DNA of 64,000 bases from Flavobacterium sp. KACC 22761. Lineage in GTDB: Bacteria > Bacteroidota > Bacteroidia > Flavobacteriales > Flavobacteriaceae. Position 1 is the stretch's first letter, and the number at the start of each line of letters is the position of its first letter. This document shows positions 35,060 through 44,054 of the stretch, piece by piece. The position numbers and the translations under genes were made by a program. The stretch spans positions 558,001-622,000 of the forward strand of contig NZ_CP139148.1 in the NCBI RefSeq assembly GCF_034058155.1. The letters run 5' to 3'. The notes beneath the pieces were generated by a model. That model was not told the origin of the DNA, made no database searches, and saw only the letters and a program-made list of their open reading frames with translations.

Positions 35060-35593
35060 GTGCAAAAAGAAATCATAGTTCTCCTTGGCGGTCCTGGTAC
35101 AGGAAAATCTACGCTGATAAACGAATTAGTAGCTCGTGGCTACTGTTGTTACCCTGAAATTTCTAGAGAAGTTACTCTCGAAGCCCAAAAAAGAGGCATC
35201 GAGCAATTGTTTTTGGAACAACCTTTATTGTTTAGCGAAATGTTATTGGAAGGTCGTATTCAGCAGTTTAAAAATGCCAAAGAAGAACCAGACAATGTAG
35301 TTTTTATTGATCGCGGAATTCCTGATGTGGTTGCTTATATGGATTATATTGGCGACGAATATCCTGAGAGTTTTGTAAAAGCATGCGAAGATTTCAAATA
35401 TTCTAAAACTTTTATTTTACCGCCTTGGGAAGAAATTTATCAGAGCGATACAGAACGTTATGAAAATTTTGAGCAGGCAGTGGAAATTCAAAATCACCTT
35501 ATTGAAACCTATAAAAAATACGGTTACAATTTGATTGAAGTTCCAAAAGATACGGTTGAAAACAGAATTCTTTATATCTTAGATAAAATTTAG
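35060..35593 (+). CDS. AAA-type P-loop ATPase/kinase-like protein with GTG start
   Basis: 177 residues from GTG 35060: VQKEIIVLLGGPGTGKST (Walker A at about 9-16), YCCYPEISREVTLEAQKRG, a likely Walker B NVVFIDRGIPDVVAYMDYIG and the lid-like QSDTERYENFEQAVEIQNHL. This matches the AAA_28 group of small P-loop NTPases, some of which phosphorylate small molecules. A -7 element TAAATTTG at 35034-35041 would start transcription about 12 bases before the GTG, a very short leader. No clear -33 is present. Confidence 0.75.
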   Translation: MQKEIIVLLGGPGTGKSTLINELVARGYCCYPEISREVTLEAQKRGIEQLFLEQPLLFSEMLLEGRIQQFKNAKEEPDNVVFIDRGIPDVVAYMDYIGDEYPESFVKACEDFKYSKTFILPPWEEIYQSDTERYENFEQAVEIQNHLIETYKKYGYNLIEVPKDTVENRILYILDKI

Positions 35594-35658
35594 TGGCGGG
35601 TTTTAAAGTTGCAAAACTAGAAACTGATTTCTAAATTTTTAACTTTAACACATTGGCC

Positions 35659-37554
35659 ATGCAGGAAGCACAAGAAATTCTTTTAAAATACTGGAAACAT
35701 CAAAGTTTCCGACCTTTGCAGAAAGAAATTATCGATTCGGTTTTAGAGGGTCAAGATACTTTTGCGCTTTTGCCAACAGGCGGTGGAAAATCAATTTGTT
35801 TTCAGGTTCCGGCCATGATGCGCGAAGGAATCTGCCTAGTAATTTCGCCTTTGATCGCTTTGATGAAAGATCAAGTGGCGAATTTGCAAAAAAGAGACAT
35901 CAAAGCCATTGCGCTTACTGGAGGAATTCATACCGAAGAAATTATTGACCTTTTAGATAATTGCCAATTCGGGAATTATAAATTCTTATACCTTTCGCCA
36001 GAGCGTTTACAATCAGATTGGATTTTAGAACGCATCAAAAATCTTCCTATCAATTTAATTGCTATTGACGAAGCGCATTGTGTTTCGCAGTGGGGACACG
36101 ATTTTAGGCCAGCTTATTTAAAAATCTCCGAACTAAAAAAATTCTTTCCTAAAATTCCGTTTCTGGCTTTAACGGCAACTGCAACTCCAAGAGTGGTAGA
36201 AGATATCAAAACCGAATTGGGATTAAAAGATACACGGCTTTTTCAAAAATCTTTTGAAAGAAAAAACATCGCCTACATGGTTTTTGAAGTCGAAGACAAA
36301 TTGTATCGCGTCGAGCAGATTTTGAAGAAAAATCCGCAACCTTCTATTATATATGTACGCAATAGAAAATCGTGCTTGAATATTTCGACACAATTGCAAT
36401 CTTTAGGTTTTCGTGCAACGTATTATCACGGCGGACTTTCGGCTCAGGAAAAAGACAAAAACATGCAATTGTGGATGTCTGAACAGGCGCAGGTTATTGT
36501 GGCTACAAATGCATTTGGAATGGGAATCGACAAAGACAATGTAAAAACGGTTATTCATACGCAATTGCCGGAAAATCTAGAAAACTATTATCAAGAATCT
36601 GGAAGAGCGGGACGAAATGGTGAAAAAGCATTTTCGGTTTTACTTTATAATAATTCGGACGCGACACAAACTGAGCAACAATTTATCAGCATTTTACCCG
36701 ATAAGAAATTCTTGAAAACCATGTACATCAAATTGTGCAATTATTTTCAGATTGCTTATGGTGAAGGTTTAGATGATTCGTATTCTTTTAAAATGAACCA
36801 TTTTTGCAACAAATACGACTTCCCTACTTTAAAAACGTATAATGCTTTGCAGTTTTTGAATCAGCAGGGAATTATTACGATGTCTCAGGAATTTTCAGAA
36901 AAAGTAACCATGCAGTTTTTGATTGAATCAAAAGAAGTCATTCGATATATTAGTCTAAATCCGAATGACGAGGAAATCATTCTGGCAATTTTAAGGACCT
37001 ATCCAGGAATTCATGAAATGAAAACGCCACTGAATCTTTCGCTAATTGCAAAAAAATCAAATCATACCGAAGAGCAGGTTACAGCACTTTTAGAGAAACT
37101 AAAAGAAAAGGAAATCATCGAATATAAATCAAAAAATAACGATGCGACAATTCTATTTAATGAAGTCAGAGAAGATGATTTAACGATAAACCGAGTTTCA
37201 AAATATCTTGAAAAGCAAAACAAACTGAAACGCGATCAGCTTTCATCTGTACTCTATTATATTAAGGAAGACAAAACATGCAAAAACAGATTGGTTTTGG
37301 ATTATTTTGGAGAAGAAACAAACGAAAATTGCGGAGTTTGTTCGTATTGCATTACTCAAAAAGGAAAAATCACAGAAGCCGATTCGATTGCTGATAAAAT
37401 TCTTCACTTATTAAAAGCAACTGCCTTAACTTCGCGCGAAATTCAAAATCAGATTAAGCTAGATGCAAATGATGTTATAGAAGTCATTCAAGAACTTTTA
37501 GAAAACAACCACATCGTTATTTTGGCAAACAATAAATACACTTTAAAAACATAA
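35659..37554 (+). CDS. recQ: ATP-dependent DNA helicase RecQ
   Basis: 631 residues: helicase motifs PTGGGKSICFQVPA (I), IDEAHCVSQWGHDFRP (II plus aromatic loop), LTATATPRV (III) and ATNAFGMGIDKDNV with QESGRAGRNG (V, VI). Then the zinc-binding cysteines (CKNRLVLDYFGEE, CGVCSYC) of the RQC region and a winged-helix end. No HRDC domain is evident. It unwinds recombination intermediates. ATG 35659 was used, with a TTG six bases upstream. Its stop codon overlaps the fmt start (TAATG), so the two are translationally coupled. Confidence 0.92.
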   Translation: MQEAQEILLKYWKHQSFRPLQKEIIDSVLEGQDTFALLPTGGGKSICFQVPAMMREGICLVISPLIALMKDQVANLQKRDIKAIALTGGIHTEEIIDLLDNCQFGNYKFLYLSPERLQSDWILERIKNLPINLIAIDEAHCVSQWGHDFRPAYLKISELKKFFPKIPFLALTATATPRVVEDIKTELGLKDTRLFQKSFERKNIAYMVFEVEDKLYRVEQILKKNPQPSIIYVRNRKSCLNISTQLQSLGFRATYYHGGLSAQEKDKNMQLWMSEQAQVIVATNAFGMGIDKDNVKTVIHTQLPENLENYYQESGRAGRNGEKAFSVLLYNNSDATQTEQQFISILPDKKFLKTMYIKLCNYFQIAYGEGLDDSYSFKMNHFCNKYDFPTLKTYNALQFLNQQGIITMSQEFSEKVTMQFLIESKEVIRYISLNPNDEEIILAILRTYPGIHEMKTPLNLSLIAKKSNHTEEQVTALLEKLKEKEIIEYKSKNNDATILFNEVREDDLTINRVSKYLEKQNKLKRDQLSSVLYYIKEDKTCKNRLVLDYFGEETNENCGVCSYCITQKGKITEADSIADKILHLLKATALTSREIQNQIKLDANDVIEVIQELLENNHIVILANNKYTLKT

Positions 37555-38501
37555 TGGAAAAATTACGAATTATATTTATGGGAACTCCAGAGTTTGCCGT
37601 TGGCATTTTGGACACCATTATCAAAAACAATTATGAAGTGGTTGGTGTCATTACCGCGGCAGATAAACCAGCGGGACGCGGACAAAAAATAAAATATTCT
37701 GCTGTAAAAGAATATGCATTAGAGAACAATCTAACCTTATTACAGCCAACTAATTTAAAAGATGAAAATTTCTTATCCGAATTAAAAGCTTTAAATGCAA
37801 ATCTTCAAATTGTAGTTGCTTTTAGAATGTTGCCAAAAGTAGTTTGGGAAATGCCAAGTTTAGGAACTTTTAATCTTCATGCTTCTTTATTGCCAAATTA
37901 TCGCGGTGCAGCGCCAATTAACTGGGCGATTATTAATGGAGAAACCAAAACCGGCGTTACAACATTTTTTATCGATGATAAAATCGATACGGGCGCGATG
38001 ATTTTAAATTCGGAAATCGCAATTGAACCGACAGAAAATGCGGGACAGCTTCACGACCGATTAATGCATCTTGGAAGTACAACTGTAATTGACACTTTAA
38101 AAGTCATTGAAAACGGAAATGTAACTACTACAATTCAGGAAGATAACGACGACATCAAAACAGCTTACAAACTAAATAAAGAAAATTGCAAAATCGATTG
38201 GACAAAATCAGGCCAAGAAATCAATGATTTGATTCGCGGTCTAAGTCCTTATCCTTCAGCTTGGTGTTTTCTGAAAGACAAAAATGAAGAATTAAACATT
38301 AAAATATACGAAGCGAAACTTATAGCAGAAGCGCATTCGTACGAGTCTGGAAAACTGGTTAGCAGCAAAAAAGAAATAAAAATTGCAGTCAAAGATGGCT
38401 TTATTCAACTTTTAAGTTTGCAATTTCCAGGAAAAAAGAGAATGCAAGCAGTAGAAATCTTAAACGGCATCACTTTTTCTGATGATGCAAAGATGTATTA
38501 A
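37554..38501 (+). CDS. fmt: Methionyl-tRNA formyltransferase
   Basis: 315 residues: RIIFMGTPEFAVGILD at the start, AADKPAGRGQ, then the catalytic block FNLHASLLPNYRGAAPINWA (Asn, His) and DTGAMILN with its Asp. The C-terminal OB-like domain ends AVEILNGITF. It formylates initiator Met-tRNA for translation start. It overlaps recQ by one base (TAATG). Confidence 0.95.
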   Translation: MEKLRIIFMGTPEFAVGILDTIIKNNYEVVGVITAADKPAGRGQKIKYSAVKEYALENNLTLLQPTNLKDENFLSELKALNANLQIVVAFRMLPKVVWEMPSLGTFNLHASLLPNYRGAAPINWAIINGETKTGVTTFFIDDKIDTGAMILNSEIAIEPTENAGQLHDRLMHLGSTTVIDTLKVIENGNVTTTIQEDNDDIKTAYKLNKENCKIDWTKSGQEINDLIRGLSPYPSAWCFLKDKNEELNIKIYEAKLIAEAHSYESGKLVSSKKEIKIAVKDGFIQLLSLQFPGKKRMQAVEILNGITFSDDAKMY

Positions 38502-38607
38502 ACTCAGTAAAACAGGGGTTTCTACCTGATTTTGGTCGATGAACAACCTGCTTTATGAACAAAAAAAGCAAGTTATTAACAATTATTGCTAAAATTAAAG
38601 AAAACAC

Positions 38608-38637
38608 TTGCACGCAACGGATTTCCTACTAAATTTG
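38608..38637 (+). promoter_or_regulatory. Bacteroidota-type promoter for the HU gene
   Basis: TTG at 38608-38610, 19 bases, TAAATTTG at 38630-38637: an exact consensus. The ATG is 45 bases further on, in an AT-rich leader that would favour strong translation. Confidence 0.88.
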
Positions 38638-38681
38638 TGTATTAACAATTTTTTTTAACCAACAATTAATAACTAATTATT

Positions 38682-38954
38682 ATGAACAAATCAGAATTAA
38701 TCGATGCTATCGCTGCTGATGCAGGAATTACAAAAGCTGCGGCAAAATTAGCTTTAGAGTCATTTTTAGGAAATGTAGGTGCTACTTTGAAAAAAGGTGG
38801 AAGAATTTCTTTAGTAGGTTTCGGATCTTGGTCAGTATCATCTAGAGCTGCTAGAGATGGTAGAAATCCTCAAACAGGAAAAACTATCAAAATTGCTGCT
38901 AAAAATGTAGTAAAATTCAAAGCTGGTGCTGAATTAGAAGGTGCAGTGAACTAA
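38682..38954 (+). CDS. HU-family DNA-binding protein
   Basis: 90 residues: MNKSELIDAIAADAGITKAA, the HU core GRISLVGFGSWSVSSRAARD and the arm/tail GRNPQTGKTIKIAAKNVVKF. It packages and bends chromosomal DNA. Own consensus promoter and terminator; expected to be highly expressed. Confidence 0.94.
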   Translation: MNKSELIDAIAADAGITKAAAKLALESFLGNVGATLKKGGRISLVGFGSWSVSSRAARDGRNPQTGKTIKIAAKNVVKFKAGAELEGAVN

Positions 38955-38986
38955 GTAAGAAAGTTCTCTAAACTTATAATATAATC

Positions 38987-39013
38987 AAAACCCTCCCCAT
39001 GGAGGGTTTTTTT
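38987..39013 (+). terminator. Terminator after HU gene
   Basis: Stem aaaaccctcc / ggagggtttt with loop ccat and a T run. Confidence 0.85.
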
Positions 39014-39082
39014 GTGCGGTTTAACGATTTTATTTGGGATTTTAATTTTTTTATGATTAAATTTAATAAAAATTGTAGCCGT

Positions 39083-39643
39083 ATGATTTCAGAAAAATTA
39101 AAAAAAGGACACCTGCTTATTGCCGAGCCTTCAATAATTGGAGATTTATCTTTTAACAGATCGGTAATTTTATTAGCAGACCATAACAAAGAAGGATCAA
39201 TAGGATTCATCATTAATAAGCCTTTGAAATATACTATTAATGATCTGATACCTGAAATTGATGCCAACTTTAAAATATACAATGGAGGCCCTGTAGAACA
39301 GGACAATCTATATTTCATTCACAATATTCCTGAACTGATCCCGAATAGTGTCGAGATTTCTAATGGAATTTATTGGGGAGGTGATTTTGAATCCACAAAA
39401 GACTTGATAAACGACGGATCTATTAGCAAAAATAACATCCGCTTTTTCTTAGGTTATACCGGCTGGGATGAAAATCAGCTTGAAAATGAAATGCAGGGAA
39501 ACTCCTGGATCATCGCCGATAATAATTACAAAAACAAAATTATCGGGAAATCCACCACTCATTTTTGGAAAGAACAAATAATTGAGCTGGGAGGTGATTA
39601 TCTTATTTGGTCAAATGCACCTGAAAATCCGTATCTGAATTAA
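39083..39643 (+). CDS. YqgE/AlgH family protein
   Basis: 186 residues: KKGHLLIAEPSIIGDLSFNR, SVILLADHNKEGSIGFIINK, YNGGPVEQDNLYFIHN and FFLGYTGWDENQLENEM, the conserved blocks of YqgE/AlgH. Biochemical role unsettled. ATG 39083 (MISEKLKKG) was chosen; ATG 39053 is possible. Its end overlaps the convergent aminotransferase gene by 4 bases. Confidence 0.88.
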   Translation: MISEKLKKGHLLIAEPSIIGDLSFNRSVILLADHNKEGSIGFIINKPLKYTINDLIPEIDANFKIYNGGPVEQDNLYFIHNIPELIPNSVEISNGIYWGGDFESTKDLINDGSISKNNIRFFLGYTGWDENQLENEMQGNSWIIADNNYKNKIIGKSTTHFWKEQIIELGGDYLIWSNAPENPYLN

Positions 39644-40476
39644 TTTTCAGATATGGATTCATTTAGCTTCTGCACTAATAAATGAGCTAGACTGCTTGTA
39701 AACTCTTTTTTTCGATACTTAGTAATCGGCTGTATTCCTGTGATTACATTTGTCAAGAATAATTCATCTGCTTTTTGAAGATCAAACGGTGAAATTATTT
39801 CTTCAGACACTTCTATGCCTTCAACTTTTTTGGCTAAAGCCAAAACCTGTTTACGCATTATACCATTCAAACAACCTTCAGAAACAGGAGGCGTTACTAA
39901 TTTCTTGCCCGTAAGCATAAATAAATTGCCTTGTAAGCCTTCAATCACATTTTTAGTGTCATTTATCAGCAAACAGTTAGCAAGGCCATTTTCGTGCGCA
40001 AAAATGCTTCCAGTAACATTTATCATCTTATTGGTCGTTTTAATCGACGATAATAATTGTTTGGCCACATAGAAGTCTTTATACAAATCAACCTCGTATT
40101 CATTCGTGTTTAAAACGTAAGAGCTGCTTTCAAGTGGTGTCGCATTAATTAAGTACGAAACATTGTTCGTTTGAGGCAAATATAATCCGCCATCGTTTCT
40201 AAAAACTGTAATTCTCGCTCTCGCTGATGCTGAAATATTTTTTTGTTGCGCTAATTTCAAAACTTGCTCTTCAAAATATTCCATTGTAAAATTCATAGGA
40301 ATTTCCATTCTGACCACACGCATTGAAGCCATTAATCTAAAATAATGATCTTCCAGAAATAAAATTTTATTGTTTAAGATTTTTACTGTTTCAAAAACAC
40401 CATCTCCATATAAAAAGGCACGGTTTTGAGTTAGTATATTTTCTTCCTGCGCTATGTTTCCGTTAAAATTGATCAT
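39640..40476 (-). CDS. Class IV PLP-dependent aminotransferase (PabC/IlvE-like)
   Basis: 278 residues: RAFLYGDGVFETVKILNN (substrate loop), FLEDHYFRLMASMRVV, a likely PLP lysine in SIKTTNKMINV (about 147) and GLQGNLFMLTGKKLVTPP with GCLNGIMRKQVL (phosphate-binding end). Both aminodeoxychorismate lyase (folate) and branched-chain aminotransferase use this fold; the short length favours the PabC type, but it is not decisive. Confidence 0.82.
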   Translation of the reverse strand: MINFNGNIAQEENILTQNRAFLYGDGVFETVKILNNKILFLEDHYFRLMASMRVVRMEIPMNFTMEYFEEQVLKLAQQKNISASARARITVFRNDGGLYLPQTNNVSYLINATPLESSSYVLNTNEYEVDLYKDFYVAKQLLSSIKTTNKMINVTGSIFAHENGLANCLLINDTKNVIEGLQGNLFMLTGKKLVTPPVSEGCLNGIMRKQVLALAKKVEGIEVSEEIISPFDLQKADELFLTNVITGIQPITKYRKKEFTSSLAHLLVQKLNESISEN

Positions 40477-40503
40477 AAAAAAACCCTGAATTTTGTTCAG
40501 GGC
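40477..40503 (-). terminator. Terminator after START-like gene
   Basis: Stem ccctgaa / ttcaggg with a 5-base loop and a run of seven A on the + strand (T on the minus strand), between two minus-strand genes. Confidence 0.75.
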
Positions 40504-40530
40504 AAATATAAGGGATAAAATAATTTTATA

Positions 40531-40923
40531 CTAAACAGATCCTATAAGATGTTTTAGATCTGAGATTTGATTCTCCCACAGTTGTTTAGCTTCGCCTACT
40601 TCTTCTTTATCAGCAAAATCAACAACCATTAACGACACATCTTTAGTCAATTCATCAACTAAAATATGCAGCTCAAAAAAGTATTCAGTGTCTTTACTGC
40701 TTTCGTCAACCCACTTAAATTTCACTTTTTCTCCTGTTTTTTTAGATGCCAAACGCGCTTTTTCCTGTGAGTCGTTCCATATGAAAGTAAAAAATTCGCC
40801 TCTTGAATTTACATTGTCTGCAAACCACTCTGACAAACCTGACGGCGTTGATATATATTGATACAATAATTGCGGCGAAGAATTGATCGGGAACTCGATT
40901 TCGTAACGTATTTTTGAATCCAT
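40531..40923 (-). CDS. START-like (AHSA1/SRPBCC superfamily) domain protein
   Basis: 130 residues: IRYEIEFPINSSPQLLYQYI, STPSGLSEWFADNVNSRGEF and a C-terminal helix EAKQLWENQISDLKHLIGSV. This is the helix-grip fold of START-like proteins, with a hydrophobic ligand cavity. Ligand and role unknown. Common next to the class IV aminotransferase in flavobacteria. Confidence 0.82.
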   Translation of the reverse strand: MDSKIRYEIEFPINSSPQLLYQYISTPSGLSEWFADNVNSRGEFFTFIWNDSQEKARLASKKTGEKVKFKWVDESSKDTEYFFELHILVDELTKDVSLMVVDFADKEEVGEAKQLWENQISDLKHLIGSV

Positions 40924-41010
40924 GTGCTGCGTTTAATTTTTTCGAAATATAAGAATATATGTCCAAAAACAATGCGTTTTTAAAAATATTTTTTTTTCTT
41001 CATTTTATGC

Positions 41011-41040
41011 TTGTATGCTTTAATATTATTTCTATCTTTG
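41011..41040 (+). promoter_or_regulatory. Bacteroidota-type promoter for tRNA-Met
   Basis: TTG at 41011-41013, 19 bases, TATCTTTG at 41033-41040: an exact consensus, 36 bases upstream of the mature tRNA. Confidence 0.88.
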
Positions 41041-41076
41041 CACCCGCAATCAGGAATTACTCCTAATAGCAGTCCA

Positions 41077-41150
41077 GGCGAGGTAGCTCAGTTGGTTAGA
41101 GCGCAGGATTCATAACCCTGAGGTCACGGGTTCAACTCCCGTCCTCGCTA
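41077..41150 (+). tRNA. tRNA-Met (CAT anticodon), elongator-like
   Basis: A 74-base cloverleaf. The acceptor stem GGCGAGG pairs with CCTCGCT, the D-arm is GCTC-AGTTGGTTA-GAGC, the anticodon loop is TTCATAA and the T-arm is ACGGG-TTCAACT-CCCGT. The discriminator is A and the CCA is not encoded. The anticodon stem lacks the three G-C pairs of initiator tRNA, so elongator Met is likeliest. A lysidine-type Ile2 tRNA also has CAT and cannot be fully excluded. Confidence 0.95.
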
Positions 41151-41155
41151 CAGGT

Positions 41156-41187
41156 AAAAACACCACTTTTAGTGGTGTTTTTTTTTG
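41156..41187 (+). terminator. Terminator after tRNA-Met
   Basis: Stem aaacaccact / agtggtgttt with a ttt loop and a run of T. Confidence 0.88.
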
Positions 41188-41478
41188 CACTTAATCATCA
41201 TTCTCATTTTCTGTTGTTTACATACTCTATTCTAAAAAATCAATGAGAATTATATCGAATTCATAAGAAAAACAACAGACACATTACAATTCCTTCTTTG
41301 TTATAAAAGGCAAAGCCCTTATACCAAAATACATGATCAATACCACACACATCCCCCTTAAAAAAGAGAGATAAATACTATTTTTTATGTATTTTTAAAA
41401 AAACATTCACTTCACACGCAACCAAAAAACATAATAACCATCTTATTAACAATAACCATTTTGTTAAAGAAAAGAACT

Positions 41479-42540
41479 ATGAACAAATATTCTATTATTT
41501 TTTTGATAATTTCATTTTTCACATTTACAAGTTGTGATAATAGCTCGGAAAATAATGAAATTAAGAATACTACAATTCTAAAGAATTGGGAGATCACTAA
41601 AACACCGCTTGGTTTTGATATAAATCCTCGTGATTTGTTTTTTATAAATCCTCAAATTGGATTTGTAGTTGGTTTCAATGGCACTATTTACAAAACCAAC
41701 AATTCAGGCGTAACTTGGGAAAAACAAGACTCAGGAACAGACTTGCATTTATATTCGGTACATTTTATAAATTCAAACGAAGGATTTATTTCTGGGCAAG
41801 CAATGACTAATTGTCTTGGCAAAGATTGCGATAAAGGAAGTGTATTCTTAAAAACTACCGATGGTGGCAAGACTTGGACAAAAAAACTTTTTGCAGATTA
41901 TATTGGGATAAAATCGTTACTTTTTTTCAATGAAAACAAAGGTTTAGCCTTGATATATACTCCTGATCTTCCTAATTCTAGAAATTATCATATTGCTAAA
42001 ACTGAAAACGGTGGTGATAGTTGGGAATTTATAGATCTAGCGATCAAGCCAGTATATGATAAATTTTACTGCATTGACAATGTCGTATTTATAGGTGGTG
42101 AAAATCAGAAAATTTACAAAAGCATAGATTATGGCAAGACTTGGCAAACAATAAATACACCTGTATCAGCTTCTAATTTTATACGAAATTTATACTTCTA
42201 CAATAAAACAGTTGGATTTATGGATGGTGTAACAGAAATATATAAAACGACTGATGGTGGGTTAAATTGGCAAATTGTAAAGTTTCCTTTTTCATCATTT
42301 GGCACCTTGCATTTCAATAGTGAGTCGGAGGGTTTTAATATCGAAACCGTTTCAGCTTATAAAGGTGGAGATTTCCCAACCTTCCAAGGAAGTCAAAGCT
42401 TCCAAACTTTTAATAGCGGAGATTCTTGGACAAAATCAGAATTAAATAATTCAATCTATTTGGGATTAACTTCTTTCCCTGAGAGTGATTTGGGGTATGG
42501 AATAAACAATTCTGAATTTTATACAATAAAGAAGAAATAA
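41479..42540 (+). CDS. Ycf48-like/BNR-repeat lipoprotein
   Basis: 353 residues: MNKYSIIFLIISFFTFTSC is a lipoprotein signal with Cys at 19. The rest is a beta-propeller of sialidase-type Asp-box repeats: NSGVTWEKQ, DGGKTWTKK, NGGDSWEF, DYGKTWQTI, DGGLNWQI and SGDSWTKSE. The arrangement is like the photosystem assembly factor Ycf48 and many Bacteroidota surface propellers. No sialidase catalytic residues are visible, so it is not called an enzyme. Isolated gene between the tRNA and an IS element; its end converges on the original GH20 terminator. Confidence 0.78.
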   Translation: MNKYSIIFLIISFFTFTSCDNSSENNEIKNTTILKNWEITKTPLGFDINPRDLFFINPQIGFVVGFNGTIYKTNNSGVTWEKQDSGTDLHLYSVHFINSNEGFISGQAMTNCLGKDCDKGSVFLKTTDGGKTWTKKLFADYIGIKSLLFFNENKGLALIYTPDLPNSRNYHIAKTENGGDSWEFIDLAIKPVYDKFYCIDNVVFIGGENQKIYKSIDYGKTWQTINTPVSASNFIRNLYFYNKTVGFMDGVTEIYKTTDGGLNWQIVKFPFSSFGTLHFNSESEGFNIETVSAYKGGDFPTFQGSQSFQTFNSGDSWTKSELNNSIYLGLTSFPESDLGYGINNSEFYTIKKK

Positions 42541-42626
42541 CTAAACCCTAAATTGTCTTTTTTTTTAAGCTTTTCCGCTAAGATTAAAGTTTAATTTTTA
42601 ATGCGATTTCGCTTTTTCAAATAAAA

Positions 42627-42664
42627 TAAAAAAAAGACAGCTCACTTTGAACTGTCTTTTTTAT
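42627..42664. terminator. Hairpin terminator, formerly of the GH20 gene
   Basis: Stem aaaagacag / ctgtctttt with A/T runs on both sides. If the IS and one target copy are removed, this hairpin lies about 10 bases past the GH20 stop on the minus strand. It now serves the Ycf48-like gene (+) only. Confidence 0.78.
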
Positions 42665-42712
42665 TTTTATTACTGTCTTGTCCTGAAATAGCGATACACA
42701 AAAAGTATCATT

Positions 42713-43147
42713 ATGGAAAAAGATCAAGAATTACGCTATGTAAAGCGCACCCAAAAAGATTACAGCATGTCTTTTAAGCTTCAAATTGTTCAGGAAATAG
42801 AACAAGGAAGAATTTCAATTTCCCAGGTTAAAAAAGATTATGCCATTCAGTCCCGTTCTACAATCGTTCAATGGCTTCGAAAATTTGGTAACTTTGATTG
42901 GGACAATCAAACACCTTCTGCTATGCCAAAATCTCCTGAACAAAAAATAATGGAACTTGAAGCCAAAGTGAAATTATTAGAAAAACAAAAATCATTTTTA
43001 GAACAGCAGGCTTACGTTGCCGATAAAAAAGCTATTATTTTCGATATGATGATTGATATAGCAGAAAAAGAATATCAAATTGACATTCGAAAAAACTCAC
43101 CACCCGAACAATCGAACATTTTAAAGAAGAACATCAACAAACAATAA
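42713..43147 (+). CDS. IS3-family transposase OrfA (HTH)
   Basis: 144 residues with a helix-turn-helix (FKLQIVQEIEQGRISISQVK to IVQWLRKFG, about 20-62) and a leucine-zipper-like coiled coil (KIMELEAKVKLLEKQKSFLE). It binds the element's ends and dimerises. Its stop overlaps the orfB start (TAATG). A slippery heptamer TTTAAAG at 43120-43126, read as T-TTA-AAG, lies eight codons before its stop and would shift ribosomes into the orfB frame. Confidence 0.88.
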   Translation: MEKDQELRYVKRTQKDYSMSFKLQIVQEIEQGRISISQVKKDYAIQSRSTIVQWLRKFGNFDWDNQTPSAMPKSPEQKIMELEAKVKLLEKQKSFLEQQAYVADKKAIIFDMMIDIAEKEYQIDIRKNSPPEQSNILKKNINKQ

Positions 43148-44013
43148 TGTTTGCCTGTACTTTGTTCGGGATAGACAGACAGGTTTATTATCGAAGAATA
43201 AAAAGAACCAGTTCCAGAAAGCTTATTGCCTCAGAAGTTATTAGTCTGGTTTTGAAAATTAGAAATACAATGCCCCGAATAGGGGCAAAAAAACTGTATT
43301 ATCTTTTAAAAATCCAATTGAATCAACTCAAAATCGGCAGGGATAAATTTATAGATATACTTAGAGCTAATCATTTATTAATAACACCTAGGCGTTCTTA
43401 TCATATAACAACAAACTCTCATCATAGATTTAGAAAGCATGAGAATCTAATATTGGATTTAAAAATCTGCAGACCAGAACAAGTCTGGGTATCAGACATA
43501 ACTTATGTCGGAAAAAGAGAGAATCCATGTTATTTAAGTCTTATAACAGATGCTTACTCTAAAAAAATAATGGGTTTTTATGTGGCAGATAATATGAATA
43601 CTAAAAGCAGTTTAACAGCTTTAAAAAATGCAATAAAACAGCGCCGAGACAAAGGAAAAACATTAATCCACCATTCAGATAGAGGACTTCAGTATTGTTC
43701 TGATCAATATCAAAAACTATTATATAAAAACAATATAAGATGCAGTATGACACAAAACTCTGATCCTTATGAAAATGCAGTGGCGGAGAGAATAAATGGA
43801 ATTTTAAAACAAGAATTTAATATTGATAAATTTAATCAGCAACTTGCTGTGATGAAGATTTTAATAAAAGATGCAATTGAGGTTTATAATAATGAAAGAC
43901 CCCATTATTCTAATTATATGCTAACACCCAATCAAATGCACAAACAAAACATAGTAGAAATGAGAACTTATAAAACAAAAACACCTGCAAAAAAAGTTCT
44001 TACAGGTGTTTAA
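43147..44013 (+). CDS. IS3-family transposase OrfB (DDE integrase)
   Basis: 288 residues with the rve integrase core: Asp117 in VWVSDITYV, Asp178 in IHHSDRGLQYCS and Glu214 in AVAERINGILKQE. The last two are separated by 35 residues (DD35E). It lies in the -1 frame relative to orfA, as expected for a fused OrfAB made by frameshifting. It may also be started alone at the coupled ATG. A hairpin (acacctg / caggtgt) covers its last codons. Confidence 0.92.
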   Translation: MFACTLFGIDRQVYYRRIKRTSSRKLIASEVISLVLKIRNTMPRIGAKKLYYLLKIQLNQLKIGRDKFIDILRANHLLITPRRSYHITTNSHHRFRKHENLILDLKICRPEQVWVSDITYVGKRENPCYLSLITDAYSKKIMGFYVADNMNTKSSLTALKNAIKQRRDKGKTLIHHSDRGLQYCSDQYQKLLYKNNIRCSMTQNSDPYENAVAERINGILKQEFNIDKFNQQLAVMKILIKDAIEVYNNERPHYSNYMLTPNQMHKQNIVEMRTYKTKTPAKKVLTGV

Positions 44014-44054
44014 TTAAATATATTTGTCTAATAATCTGTATCGATTATTTAGGA

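Noticed and set aside
41186..41478. Possible small RNA or gene after tRNA-Met
   Set aside because: AT-rich gap with only weak complementarity (ttctgttgttt / aaacaacaga) and no promoter-like motif; nothing supportable.
41479..42540. Ycf48-like lipoprotein as a sialidase of the glycan locus
   Set aside because: It has Asp-box repeats but no arginine triad or catalytic Tyr/Glu pattern that could be picked out.
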